Of a DNA stretch of 64,000 nucleotides, positions 1-12,553 are shown piece after piece. Position 1 is the first letter of the stretch. Each line of letters begins with the position of its first letter. The notes under the pieces were generated by a model. That model was not told where the DNA came from. It worked only from the letters and a program-made list of their open reading frames with translations, and did not search any database. Both the position numbers and the translations under genes were made by a program. The stretch is from Cryptococcus deneoformans JEC21 (taxonomy: Eukaryota > Basidiomycota > Tremellomycetes > Tremellales > Cryptococcaceae): contig NC_006680.1 in the NCBI RefSeq assembly GCF_000091045.1, forward strand, positions 770,001 through 834,000. Reading direction: 5' to 3'.

Positions 1-303
1 TGATCCCACTTCTACAGATACGACAATCAACAACAACAACAAAGATAGCAGCTAGTCTATTCTTTTAGTCTTACCACTTGCCTTTGATACTCTTTATACC
101 CTTTATACATCCGTTCACCGAATAGGGCACTAGTAATGAGATGCCATGATTCTTGCATTGTAGTTGTACACGTATCAATATACTGATTACACTAGATATG
201 TTTGATGATCGAAAAATGCTCTAAACGACCCCTACATGATCATATACCACCTTATTATGCCAATAGCCGGTGGATTCCACCCAGGCGCAACAAGCTTTGA
301 CTC
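1..303. other. 3' flank of the Dal5-type transporter
   Basis: AT-rich sequence with short CAA runs near base 30. No open frame of useful length and no recognisable RNA gene is seen. It should contain the 3' UTR of the minus-strand transporter that ends at 304. Confidence 0.5.
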
Positions 304-2287
304 CTAATACACATACACGAACTCGTCGTTTTTAAAGTCGGTCAAGTCAAGCAAGGCTGTATAAGTAATGTTAGCGATGCACAGCAGGTTAAAACATAAA
401 AAAACGGAGACATACCATTCTGACCGAGCCTTCCGTCCACGTCATCAGCACCATAGGCTTCGTACTTGTTGCTCATAGAAGTATCCTTGATGTATTGAGG
501 TTTGCCGACAGCAACACGTTGTCTCTGCCTCTGTTTGTTAAGAGCGAAAAGAAGAGCCGCAGTGATACCGACACACGCCATCAAGGCACAGAAGATACCG
601 AGAGTGGCTTTGATACCAGGAAGATAGTGAGGCTTGTCCTTGTCTTGGAAGAGCCTGTGCCAAACAGTCAGCTTTCGAGTAATCCATGAAACACGCTGAA
701 TGCGCCGACTCACAAAGGACCAATGATATTACCAGCGGAAGATCCGGCGTTGTATACACTCATAAGGAGAGCCTTTTTTGTTTGACCACCAGTGTTGGCA
801 ACGATCCAAGATACGATGATTGGATTGGCGCCGAAAAGGAAGGCAAGGAGATAATATCCGACAAGAGCAGGAGCTTGCTTCAAAACAGCTGCGGCATTCT
901 CGACATACAAGAGAGCGAGACCAATGATAACAGGGATGATAAAAACGGCGAGGACAGCTGACTTGAGCTTGAACTTGTACGCGCAGTAACACCCAGCCAG
1001 AATCGCGACGAACTGAAGGAATCCGAATGGCATATTGAGCAGAGAGGTGATCCTGCTGTTGAATCCAAAGCCCTTGATGAGCGTCGGCCCAAAGATGTTA
1101 GTCACTGAGGCGCCAACATTGAGGAGAAGAGAAATCGCCAAGAAAAGATAGGACTTGGGATCGCAGAAGAGTTCCCAGACGTGAGATACTTTGAACTCGT
1201 TGGAACCGGTACCTGTTTGGTTCGCACGGAGTCGCTCAATGCCTTTGGCCTTGTCTTCTTCCGTAAGGAAACGAGCCGAAGCGACATCGGCATCGACGAA
1301 CATGTAGACGATTGGAGCTGTAACACAGGTGATAATCCCACAGACAATGAAAATGAGTTGCCAGGACTTGATGTGAGGGGAGTCGACGTGGCTGAGACCG
1401 AAGGAAAGAAGAGCGGCCACGATAGTGGCAAGACCATTAGTCGAGTACCAGACGGCCACTCGGACAGGTTGCTCAGATCGACGGTACCACTGAGAGGTAA
1501 GGAGAGAAAAGAGCGGAAGACAACCAGCTTCAAACAGACCCAAAATGGCTCGCGACGCCATTAAACCGCCAAAACTAAGTCCCGTTATCAGCACATGCTT
1601 TATTATCAGGATACACAGATAACTGCGCGTCACGGATCATTAGGTAAAAGGAAAGTCTACTTACTTGTGAGCCGCGGCCATGCATGCTTGAGCGGCACCC
1701 CAGCCGAAAACCATGGCAGGCATGAGATATCTGGCAGGAACTTTGACGATTAAGTAGGACGAGAATGGCTGCCAAGCCAACTGGACAATGGCATTGATGG
1801 AACCAAGGAGAGAGTATTGGTTGTTAACGAGATTTGTGTCCTCGGAGAGACCGAAAGTGTTGGCATAACCCAATACCTATAGGTGGCAAAATTAGAAATA
1901 ATAATAATACATGTCTCGAGCAAAAAGCGCTTACAGTCTTGTCTAGGATTTGCAAGAAGTACACCCATGCTAGTAAAGACAAAATGTACTTGTCGGTTTT
2001 CCTCCTAATTCGCGCATCCTGCAACAAAAAGTAGTCAGCACCTGCGCATTTTAAGGTTCGGAAAATCCCGTAAACTTTTTTTTCTTTGTTTCAAAACAAG
2101 AAACTCAGAACCACTAGAGGGAAAATTCGTTACTCACATCCTCTTGTGTGACTTCTACTCGTTCATCACCAATGTATTTCAGGGCATTGTCACCATGCTT
2201 GACCTCCTCCTGGGTGACATGGTGTTTGGTGTAGTGATCTCCCGACTCGACATGCTCGATGCTGACTTTGTCGTCAACTGCGGCCAT
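304..2287 (-). CDS. MFS anion:cation symporter, Dal5/allantoate permease type
   Basis: A membrane transporter that should import a small organic anion (allantoate, nicotinate, pantothenate or a similar substrate) with protons at the plasma membrane. The start at 2287 opens a charged cytosolic N-terminus (MAAVDDKVSIEHVESGD). Spliced exons then carry the family pattern: KYILSLLAWVYFLQILDKT in TM1, NAIVQLAWQPFSSYLIVKVP, GLFEAGCLPLFSLLTSQWY in TM4-5, and WIVANTGGQTKKA in the second half. A last small exon after an intron at about 362-414 gives a LTDFKNDEFVYVY end, like the LTD..N..FRY tail common in this family. There are at least four short introns. Family assignment is firm; the substrate cannot be read from sequence. 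Confidence 0.9.
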
Positions 2288-2425
2288 ATTGGCTAGAATA
2301 ATATGTGTAAAGGGGAGAGAGTGAGTGATTGGGCTTGTTATATGCGAGTGGAGTAGTGGTGCTTAAGAATTGAGTGGCTTTTCAGTTTATTGCGAAGAAG
2401 GGGCTGTGGTGTTTGCAGATCGCTA

Positions 2426-2433
2426 TTATATAC
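2426..2433 (-). promoter_or_regulatory. TATA-like box of the Dal5-type transporter
   Basis: Minus-strand TATATAAT lies about 140 bases before the transporter ATG at 2287, a sensible distance for a core promoter. It rests on sequence match only. Confidence 0.4.
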
Positions 2434-4705
2434 GCGAGAGGAAAAGCGCGATAAAGCATTTGGAGAGAAGCGGCTATCGACGGCTCCTCTCAAAAGTTTA
2501 TTCCGATTCGGGTACGTCATGTTTCCCCATAAAGGCTGCCAAGGCCCCGCATTGGGACCCTGAGGTGCCCCCTCGTAACTAATCTAAGCTTCAGAAGAGG
2601 GCCCCACCCTCAGACCGACCCGACCCGATTTTCCGACTTCTGGCTAACGATGGTAGGCGGAGGAGAATCTCAATTTCAGGCCTCAGACGCTAAAAAGGAA
2701 GATCCTCATGACAAATACCAGCGACCAGCGTCAAATTAGGAGTACGCTTATTATTATCTCGGACACAAATTGGGTAACTGCGTGGCTGCTGATATGACTG
2801 TTCTGAAGAATCAAATGTGGAATAGCCGTCCAAAAGCGAAGGCAGTTACATACTCAGCTAACTATCATTGATATACAGGGCAGGTTTATTCTTCAGGACA
2901 ATCGTCATAAGAGCTACGTATGTGTGATATCTATCAGAATGGTAAAGAGAGTCAGATCAGCCAGATCAGCTTGAGGAGGCAGCCGGCGCCGTCTGGGAGC
3001 TTACAGCTCAATAGCCCATTACTGCCTGGAGCTGCCGTGCCTACTAATGATCACCATGCCACTAATCGGATCGTGTACCGAGTACAGTACCATAAAACAT
3101 AACTGAGCCGGACAATTTGACTATGGTAGCATTATCATCACTACTAGCCAACCGGGATAACAGCCAATGGTCCAAACAGGAACCCGATAACTATTTTCTG
3201 CCGTCTGTTTGATCTCGTCGATCGCTGATGTCTTTGTCTTAATAATGCCTTTTTTTAAGTCTTACGTCTTACTTTTTTTTAGTGTGGCATGTGGCAGAGC
3301 AGAGAGCAGATAAAAAGGCACGTTGTTCGACGGCTACTCTCGGTTATAGCATTATAGCACCGCATGTCAGCGCTTATAGACATTAGGCATGCTTTCGTTA
3401 TATTATTGTACCCATTAAGGACTATCACTACTCAACACTGGCGAAAGAGAAGAATGAAAACTCCTATCACCCCCGCGGTCCCCATCTTGAAAACTTGAGA
3501 CCCCATGGGATATCCCATGGGGATCAGGGAAAATTGGGTGGAGAGGGGGGTAACTGAATTGGTTATTGGCCTAATGGATAATTGGGTGATGAATGGACTT
3601 ACGAGCAAGACTTATTCACCTAGAATACAGCTTGCAGATAAGTAATAACTAAATAGGTAGTCTTGTTTAGTTTACCTTTCGACGACTGACGTGGTGGATG
3701 ATGAAGAATGGGAACACATTTAACGAATATAACGAATATAAGCGGCCGATGCTTAGCTAGACTAAGCAAGAAAAAAGGCTGTGATCTATACCATGGAAGA
3801 AACAACCAAGTAATGCAGCAGTAGCGACGAAGGACGACTGTGTACGTAGGGAAAACTATACATCCCGACGTGATGATATTGTGTCGGCCTCGCAATTTAA
3901 TACACCATATAAGTACTGCTGTAAGTAGCAGCAATGATACCAGAATATCTTTTACAAGCCCAAGATAAGCTCAAGAGGGGAACAACATGCTTAACACTTA
4001 TGATAGGGGAAAAAGGTTAATGGTATCGGAGTTTGCTTGCTTACTGATGTTTGATGCATGTATGTGACTGACAAGCGTACGTACGTATGTGATGAATAAA
4101 GAAACGGCTATAGACTTTCGCCGCCGGCACTCATATATTTCCGCTATGCTAATCTCTAAATTTGCTGCAACAAGGCCGTTGCCGTTGGCCGCGGTAGACT
4201 GTTCGGAAAATTGGATTAAGCCCTAAATGAATTCGCAGCTTCCACTTGCAATTTTTAGAAGAACGACCAACAGTCCTGAATCTTGTCCGTCGATAACCGC
4301 TGGCGCCTTTCATCAGTCGTCCAAGAAGGCGGGGAGAAGGAGGTAGTTAGCCGATAGACAAGAGGCCATCCGACTATTATTAGTAATCAACCGGTCCCAG
4401 CTCTCCAATATTGATGTCAGATGAAGCTTACTGAGCTGTGTAGACCGGACCGTCACAACCTCTAGCCTTTTTATCTCATATGACCCGAAGACGGGATCTC
4501 CTCCAGAGGCAACACCAAATCGGCCCGGACGCAGTGAACAAACATAATTGGCAGCAATCAATGACATTTTACAACTGTAAATCATTATCACAACAAGCTG
4601 ATATCGACCTACAAGCCACAAGCTATATGACTAACACATCTTCCAAATCTCATGCAACACAGATCACTCCCTTTAATCATCCGAATCGTCCATACGACTC
4701 TAATA
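2434..4705. other. Long intergenic region between transporter and PEX5
   Basis: About 2.3 kb with only short, low-quality frames on either strand. It holds a 22-base perfect palindrome (3501-3522), a direct TAACGAATA repeat near 3720-3738 and an alternating CGTA stretch near 4076-4087. No gene or RNA is recognised. Confidence 0.5.
3501..3522. repeat. 22-base perfect palindrome
   Basis: CCCCATGGGAT is followed directly by its own reverse complement, ATCCCATGGGG, with no spacer. It sits in gene-free DNA far from either flanking start codon. It could bind a dimeric protein or form a cruciform; nothing else in the sequence indicates a role. Confidence 0.75.
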
Positions 4706-7114
4706 TCAAAAATCAAAACCAGCTGCTCTGAACACCTCCAGATTGGTACCGGGCCTCGCTTTAGCTGCCAGATCAGGCAAGTCCATGGCGATAAGGGACT
4801 TGCGCAAAGTACCCCAAAGGGCAGCAGAGTCATTAGAAATCTGCTGGCTGTGCCCCTCGGTCTGAGACGAATGAAGAGATAAAGCGGCGAGGACTAAACC
4901 GCAGTCAGCAAGCTAGTCGAGTAAGGAAAATGAGATTAACATACAGTGTTCGGCAGCTTCACGATGTACTCCAATATTAAGACAGGCAACTCCGAGATTG
5001 GAAATCGCCCTTGTGAATCCAGGCTTCAATTCGAGTGCACGACGATAAGCATCGACCGCTTCCTCGGATGATCCACCATTGGCCAGTGTCGCACCAAGGC
5101 GATTCCAAAGGAGGTAATCCTGTTGTGAATCAGTAGACAGCGAGAGGTCAGTAAAGGGTCAAGCACTCACTTCAGGACGTTCCTTTAAGGCCGCCACCCA
5201 ACAGTCTCTAGCTTGGTCATATTCCCCCATCATGTAAAACAATGTTCCTAGTCCGACTTGAACATCTGGGTCGACTTTTTCGCCTTTTTGATACTGTTCC
5301 CTTGCTAGCGCGAGGAAAGAATCCGCCATTTGCTGATGAAGAGCCCAAGGTGAGGCAGTGGAGGAGGTAAGAAGCGGTGAAGACGTCGTAGGGGCAGGGC
5401 CGGCATACGCTGGATGTGTGAGACTCAGGAATCTATGCAGAGTTGACAAGGCGGCCAGATCAAGGGATTCATTGACATATGATATCGCGAGGTTCTATTA
5501 TGATTTCCGTTTTAGTTCGAGCCAAGGCGCAAAGATATGACTTACTGTGAGCATCTCGCCGGCAACACCCTCCTTTCCTGTGATTCCTTCCTGCTCCAAA
5601 GCCTTGCTACCCGCTTGGAACGCTTCAAGAGCCTTTTCTTCTTTTTCATCCATTGCATGGACCCTACCCAATGTTGCCCATGCTTCGGTCAGCGATACGT
5701 TGATTTGGATCCTTTCCTGCGGCGTTGAACGCGTAATGAATTGCTCAATCATAATAGCAGCTTCCGACAGAGAGCCTCCGGATGCCAAAAGGTGATTGGC
5801 TTCAGTCCAAAGGTAGGAAGCAGAAAGCGACGCCAGGTGTTGCGAAGGGGAACCTCGAGAGATTTTATCAGGATTGAAGTATTCGATGCGTTGATATGGA
5901 ACTTACTGAAATCATAACTTCCTATCAGAGGTATGCCGTCGTCTCTTGCAGCTAAGCCTTGTCCCATCGCTAACCGTTCGTCTTGAAGGAAATCGGTTTG
6001 TTGATCAAGACTCGCTTGACCGACATCAGGTTGGTTTAGGCTCTCATTCAAAACGTCGAAAAGATCATCCTCATCATTCGTGAACTATTATTTGTTAGAT
6101 TTGCGAACCCCAACGGAGAGAAAACAGATTATATGTACCTGAGAGAAGTCCCTTTCCCATTCTGCCAGTTTATTTAGTCGCTCTGCTTCTGGCTTCAAGC
6201 TTTCCCAAACTTTTTCGAAATCGCCCTTAGCCTCCTTGATTTCCTCTGCATTATCTACAGTAGTTTCCTCCACCGTTTCTTCAGCTGCTGGCATCTCCCT
6301 TTCCTTTCCCTTCCCTTTCGCATCCATCTGTTCCGCTGTCTGAGATGTCGCTGCATCGGTAGCTTTCCAATCTTCTTCAGCTCGAGCAAAAAGGGCTTCC
6401 ATCTGCTTTGGGTCTAATTGGACCTCGGGGGAGAGAGAAGAAGCCGGTGGTCGCTGAAGATTTTGGCCGTACATCCGGGAGAAAGACGGCTGATAATTGA
6501 TGCCCATGCCTTGGCTCATGCCCATGGAAGCGCTCGGCATGTCGCTGGAGTACGGAGGATTGTGGGCCATTTGATGGCCAGACCCGATAGCCCTCTGTTT
6601 CCCCTTCTCTTGTGAAGACTGCCATTCTTCATATCCGTTGATCCAGTTACTCTCTTGGGACGGTGGTGGGACCCATTGAACTGGAGCCCGAGACGGAGCC
6701 TGAGTTATAAAAGGAGGGGACTTGAGCCCATTGGACATCGCTTCATTCCATCCAGCCTCAAAGCTAGATCCCAATGGCAAATGCGAAGCTGCAGGCATTG
6801 GAGAAGCACTGCCGCTCCGACTGGATTCTGCTAAAGCAGCTGACAAATGAGAGAGATTGAATGGGTGTGGGGTGGGATTGGCATGTCGTGCGATTGGTGC
6901 TTGACCTTGCGGGTTAAATGATGGGGAAGACCGGAACGTATTCAATTGCGTAGATGATTGGGGTACAAGGCGATCCTAACCGATTTTACCATCAGAAGAG
7001 GCCATTGAAGAAGTGGCTTACCTTGAAAAGAGAGTGATCCGCAGCTTCCCTTTGAGCGACCTGTTTAAGAGGGTTGGAGGGGCCGCAATCAGCGCCGTTG
7101 AGGAAGGATTGCAT
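4706..7114 (-). CDS. PEX5: Peroxin-5, PTS1 import receptor
   Basis: Soluble receptor that binds the C-terminal SKL-type signal of peroxisomal matrix proteins and carries them to the docking complex. The N-terminus [18 protein letters not shown] has the conserved cysteine (residue 10) used for the ubiquitin-dependent export cycle and the CGxxNP motif. The disordered half has tryptophan motifs that contact PEX14/PEX13, such as FEKVW and WERDF. The C-terminal half is made of TPR repeats, best seen as [34 protein letters not shown] and [14 protein letters not shown]. It ends [20 protein letters not shown] then GFDF and stop. The first intron is about 6976-7021 and several more interrupt the TPR part. 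The start is fixed by the conserved cysteine block. Confidence 0.95.
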
Positions 7115-7417
7115 TCTGATCTGCGGTGTGCAATTTGTGGTTAAAGATCGAGCTGCTGGTGCAGAAATGACGAACGAGGAATTGTAATGAACGACGACAG
7201 TTCAGAAAACGGATGGCCGCGTGCGGGCCGGTTATACGTTATACAAGGCATACCCGAATCTGATGCCGCTAATCCTTTTTGCAGGCGCTCCTATATAAGT
7301 AATTGATCCCGTTATTCGGGTCCAATCTATGTATATTATGCTGCATACTGTTACAAGCAATGAACATCTTGGTCACTGATAGTACGTACAAGCACTACTA
7401 ACGGTGCACGCATTGCT
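7115..7417. other. Intergenic, PEX5 promoter and 3' end of the J-protein gene
   Basis: About 300 bases between two minus-strand genes. It should hold the PEX5 promoter and the J-protein 3' UTR. TATA-like AT runs occur at about 7327-7340 but are not convincing. Confidence 0.4.
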
Positions 7418-8336
7418 CTATGTTGCCCTGCGATAAGAAGGCCGTGATGAATTTATTTCCTCATCTTCGCCCTGTGACTCGATTGCCCAGTCTTCCTCAC
7501 TCTCCGTGTTTGCCGTCAGACTACCTCCCAGCGAAATCACAGTGAAAATCAATCCCACAGTAATGACAAACCTCCATATCCCTCCGCCTCCTGCATGTTT
7601 TTCTTCCTTATCTCCTTGACTTGGCCTTCGCTTTCCCCATCCTGCACGATCCGTCGTACGAGCATTGGGGGCGTACGAATAATTATACCCGGGAGAGTAC
7701 TGCCAGTTAGGTGGTGTTCGATGACCAAAGGGGTTGTATGTCTCGGTCTTAGGTCGCCAACCTGGGGGTGGATGTGAGGAAGCGTGTTGACCATGCCAGG
7801 CCCTATGTGGGCCTTGCGCTGCACGATGTAAGTATGGATCATTTGGGTGGAATGAAGAATGATGTGCGGGATTGGAAGCATGGGGCCGGCGAGGAGATTG
7901 GGAAGCTGGTGTTATTGAGAGATCATACTGCCGTCTGCAATCTTGTCAGACAATACCCACTCAAGCAAGGCTTCCGGAAGCTTACCTTTTGCTTTCATCA
8001 CCCAGCGTCGCGTAGGCATCATTGATTTCGTGAAACTTGGATATATCGCCGCCAGTCTTGTCAGGGTGGTATTTTTTAGACAGCTGCACTTCGCCATTAA
8101 TCAGAGCGTCGATTGTCGATTAGAGCTCTTCATATCTGGAGCTCATTATGCACACTTACCTCATAGAACTTCGCCTTGACCTGTTGCTTGGTCGCATTCT
8201 TCGGCAACATGAGGGCATCATAATGACTGCCCTTGGATCTGGCGGCACTTCGAGCGCTGGAGGCGAAACAGCGTAATCTCTCCTTCCGGCACACCTCTAC
8301 CGGTATTTTCAGAGCTAAAGACCCCCTCGGGAACAT
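7418..8336 (-). CDS. J-domain (Hsp40) co-chaperone, probably mitochondrial
   Basis: A type III J protein that should stimulate an Hsp70 ATPase, most likely in or on mitochondria. The chosen start gives a basic, Arg/Ser-rich presequence (MFPRGSLALKIPVEVCRKER, then RCFASSARSAARSKG). The J domain follows (HYDALMLPKNATKQQVKAKFYE, intron, LSKKYHPDKTGGD with the essential HPD, then FHEINDAYATLGDESKRQYD). A Pro/His-rich linker comes next, then one hydrophobic segment near the C-terminus (FVITVGLIFTVISLGGSL) and an acidic tail ending SYRRAT. The layout resembles yeast Jid1, but orthology is not proven. The frame stays open upstream to an ATG at 8513, so the true start could be there. Confidence 0.8.
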
Positions 8337-8635
8337 TCTCTGAGGTGGTCGTACGAGGTGTGATGGGGTAGAGTAGCAGTTCGTCGTAGCGACACCGAGA
8401 TGTGCGTGACGAGGACAGCAGAGAAGAGTGGATACTAACTCCTCAATTATCTTATTCCGACGGAAGCAAGCATCGGCAGTGCCCGCCTCCACAAATAATA
8501 AACCTGACCACATGCTCTTTTCCTTCTTTCCCTTACTTCTTGCCGCCTTGCATCAATACCCTATATTCATCGTTCAGAATATCGCCTATATTACCAAAAA
8601 TCACCCTCAGACTCACACGGAAAGTCTGTTCCAAG

Positions 8636-11386
8636 ATGGCAATGTCGTCCAGCAAGCTTGCGGACTTGAGACAATTGATGAAGGAGCAAGGCGTTGATGC
8701 TTAGTGCGTACAATGGATCTATCACCTTAACGGCACTGATAAGATGCAGTGTGGTACCTTCGGAAGACGCTCGTAAGGCATATACACCTACATCTCTAGC
8801 TGGTTATGGATTGACTGAGCCTTTCTGATTGTTATTTCTTGTCAGACGCTTCCGAATATCTGGCACCATGTGACGCACGACGGGCCTATATTACAGGATT
8901 CACCGGGTCTGCCGGCTGTGCAGTTATAACCCATGACAAAGCGCTTTGCTGGACTGATGGCAGATACTGGCTTCAAGCAGAGAAGCAACTCGGTGAAGGG
9001 TAAGTAGACCCTAAATGCAGAGTGGTCACATACTGATCTGTTTCAGATGGGCATTGATGAAGAGTGGGCTGCCTGAAGTTCCTACTTGGGCCCAATGGCT
9101 TAGCACAGTAGATATCAATCTTCAATTATCTGAGAATCCATCTAACAACGTTATCAGGAAGTTTCACCCAATTCCTTGATCGGTATTGATCCCACCGTCA
9201 TTCCCTACTCTGAAGCACTCTCACTCCTCTCTTCCCTTCCCTCATTGTCTCCTGCCCCAAGTGCAGCATCTCCTTCAAGACTCATCGCTACTCCAAACTT
9301 GATCGATTCCCTTTGGGTGCCTCCTTCCCGTCCCCTTCGACCTTCTCAACCCATATTCCATCTGGCCGATAGGTACACTGGGGAACCCGTCTCTTCCAAG
9401 TTGAGGCGACTGAGGGACAAGCTTATAAGGATAGGGAGTCCCGGTACAGTTGTAGCATCGCTTGATGAGATCGCTTGGGTGTTCAATTTGAGAGGAGCGG
9501 ACATTCCTTATAACCCTGTAAGCCTCGGTCGTGACAAATGAAATTTCAGTTGCTGAAAGAGGGGCTTAGGTATTCTTTGCGTATACCATCATCACTCCGG
9601 ATGATTGTACCCTCTTTGTCTCGCCTTCCTCTCTCACCATTGAGGTTCGATCCTATCTCCACTCCAATGGAATAGCCGTTCTTGACTATTCTCATGTGTG
9701 GACTTCACTTGAAGCTTGGAAGAAGAGGGTCAAGTTTGACCAAGAGAATAAAAGCAGGGAGCAAAGAGATGGTGTGAAGCGGGCAAGGCTCGAGGAGGAG
9801 GCAAAGAAAGAGGAAGAAGGAGAAAGGCTGAAGAAAACAGACAAGATCTTAATTGGAAACAAGACGAGTTGGGCTGTTGCCAAAGCGGTTGGAGAGGTAA
9901 GGCATGTGGATACATATGCGTCAAACAAATCTAATTATTGAGCAGGATAATGTGGAAGTACGACGATCTCTAATTGAGGAGATGAAAGCCAAGAAAAACG
10001 CGGTATGTCTTTGGCTCTTTCTTAGTATTCGATATTTGCTAACATGCATGGATTCTTGCAGACTGAAATTGAAGGCTTTCGCCAATGTCATATACGTGAC
10101 GGGGCCGCCCTTGTGCGATATCTTGCTTGGCTGGAAGAAGCGCTTGAGAATGGAGAAAGCTGGACGGAGTATGATGCAGCGACCAAGCTTGAAGATTTCC
10201 GCAAGTGAGTTTACCGTCCCTCATTTCAAAGTCTTGTAAGCTGACTGTTCAATAGGGAAAACAAACTTTTCATGGGACTTTCATTTGAAACCATCTCGTC
10301 TACTGGTGCAAATGCCGCCGTCATTCATTACTCTCCGCCCGCAGAGGGGAGTAAGGTGATTGAAAAAAAGCAAATGTACTTGTGTGACTCTGGCGGTCAG
10401 TACTGCTGGTATTCAATGGAGACCAACGAGCTGATTGACCTTTTAAACATAGCCCAGTACTTGGATGGGACCACAGACGTAACTCGAACACTTGTAGGTC
10501 CAAGCGCGTCGACGTCAATCGACGTCTTTCAGGGAAGCTAATGCGTATGTAGCACTTTGGCACACCCAACGAGGACCAAAAGCGTGCATTCACCCGAGTG
10601 GTGAGTTGCATCAAATGATAGGTGCCGAATTAGTAGCTGATCCATGTACATTAGTTACAAGGACACATTTCCTTAGATACTATCGTTTTCCCTCAGGGTA
10701 CAACTGGTAAGTCAATTTCTCTTGTTGTGATGATCTGAGCTGATTACTTGCTTAGGCTATATTCTGTAAGGGATTACAACACGATGACCGGGAAGGTGCT
10801 GATGCCTGTTTAGAGATGTACTCGCCCGTCGAGCTCTTTGGAGTGAAGGACTGGACTACCGGTATGTGCCTTTTTACAAAGCATCGTTATGCAACTTATG
10901 TATTTGAATCTTGACATTAGCCATTCAACATCCCACGGCATTGGTTCTTTCCTCAATGTCCACGAAGGCCCTCAAGGTATAGGCCAACGACCGGCGTACA
11001 ATGAAGTGCCTTTACAAGAGGGTATGGTTATCTCGAATGAACCCGGCTATTATAAAGATGGTGAATGGGGGATTCGAATCGAAGGGGTGGACGTCATCGA
11101 GAGAAGGGAGACGAGGGAGAATTTCGGTGGTAAAGGGTGGTTGGGATTTGAAAGAATCACCATGGTGAGTTATGCGAACTACTTGATGTGCCAGCGCTCA
11201 TTTTCCCATCTTTTCAAGTGTCCTATCCAGACAAAACTTGTGGATTCTTCGCTGCTCACCATCGAAGAGAAAGACTGGCTCAATGAATATCACGCAGAAG
11301 TCCTCGCAAAACTAGCGCCGGTGTTGAAAGAGATGGGAGACGAAAGAGCAGGTAAATGGCTGGAAAGAGAGTGCCAACCTCTGTAA
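8636..11386 (+). CDS. Xaa-Pro aminopeptidase P (M24B metallopeptidase)
   Basis: Cytosolic two-metal enzyme that removes the N-terminal residue when proline is second. It starts [18 protein letters not shown] and has no signal peptide. N-terminal creatinase-like parts are visible ([43 protein letters not shown]). All metal ligands are present after splicing: two Asp in [16 protein letters not shown], His in [17 protein letters not shown], Glu in ISNEPGYY and Glu in FERITM. The DSGA block is interrupted by an intron (GTCAGT..CATAG, about 10394-10452) that is open in frame and would insert about 20 false residues if missed. Another intron follows VTRTL. The C-terminus ends WLERECQPL. At least eight short introns. 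Confidence 0.95.
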
Positions 11387-12493
11387 GAGGGGTTTTTTTT
11401 GGACGCGATGAAGTCATGTTCCCCTCGTGACAAGCTTCTTTTTCGTTCTCATGACGGTACTCATTCCCTGCATTACAAGGCAAGCTATTGGTACGCGTGT
11501 TTGATAAGCTATCGTCTGCTTCGAGATACATGACTTTCTTTGTTTCCTAAGGTGCTATCTATATTTGGGTTTCAAATAAGTGGTTTGTAAGTTACAGCCG
11601 GTTCGGAGAATGTGCAGTGTCGTTCAATATGCGTGGTGGTCTAGCTGATCCAACATTCCATAATTCCTACGGCAGGGTTCTTTTGTCGACGCGTCGTGTT
11701 TTATGAGTCCGCACAAACACTCAGATGCCCGGTCGTCAGCCTACACAGTTGGCTGCTCACTACCCCCAAGCCTCCACACATCGGTAATTACGTATAACCC
11801 CCAGCGACGCAGGACTGAAGTGAGCGAGGAGATCGACAAGAATGCTCCTTTTTTCTGCTCGCCATCACTTTTGTTAGCCACTCAAACTAGCATAAAGCAC
11901 TTGTTATTTCCTATTACCAAACACTTATCTCCCACCTTGTCAGAGGAATAGACGGCTTGTAGAAGAAAAGGACCAACATGCACGCGCCCAAAAGCCGCTT
12001 GCTGCGAGACTATCGTTAAGCGCAGAATGCAAGCGCGAAATTGTGGAGGGCGCAACACGGAAGAGAGGCGCAACACCGACCAAAGGACGCTCGATACCTT
12101 TCCCAGTTCCGCGCAGGAGGCGTGACGGACGACATGGATCAGGGACGTGCAGAACGCTATCGCCGCCAGTGCCACCGCGCCGAGGGTCTGTACAGAAACA
12201 GCGCTGGCCAAAGAGCACGGGTGTCGTCTCTGGCCCGCTTGGGATATGCTTTCACAGTCAGCGATCCTTGAGATGTACTCTGCAACGACGCAGCCTACAA
12301 CTGTGCCGGACGCCCCAAGTGCAAAGCATGCAGCGCTACAGCGGGTATATGAAAGCAGGGCGAATGCAAGGCGTTTGTGGAAATAGCAGTGGGTGCAGGA
12401 TGCAGTCTTTCGGACTCGAGGGAGGTGTCGATCTGGCGGATACGACGCTGGGGCTAGCGCTGTAGCTCCGGCAAAATACCACAACCCCACAGC
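11387..12493. other. Intergenic, with a GC-rich block
   Basis: About 1.1 kb. From about 11950 to 12470 the DNA is clearly richer in G and C and open on several frames of both strands. None of those frames shows a recognisable domain or intron pattern, so I do not call a gene. It may be a long 5' leader or upstream regulatory DNA of the gene at 12554. Confidence 0.4.
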
Positions 12494-12500
12494 TATATAT
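12494..12500 (+). promoter_or_regulatory. TATA box of the serine-rich protein gene
   Basis: TATATAT 60 bases before the ATG at 12554, in a CT/CA-rich leader. Distance and context fit a core promoter with a short 5' UTR. Confidence 0.5.
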
Positions 12501-12553
12501 CCCCACCCAGTTCCCCGCCACTTGCTCTTCTTCCTTCCTGCAATCACACCATT

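Noticed and set aside
4076..4090. Alternating CGTACGTACGTATG as a regulatory palindrome
   Set aside because: Short simple-sequence alternation; too common by chance to support a call.
10394..10452. Insertion of about 20 residues in the metal-binding site of aminopeptidase P
   Set aside because: The segment has GTCAGT and CATAG ends, and removing it restores [16 protein letters not shown] exactly; it is an in-frame intron.
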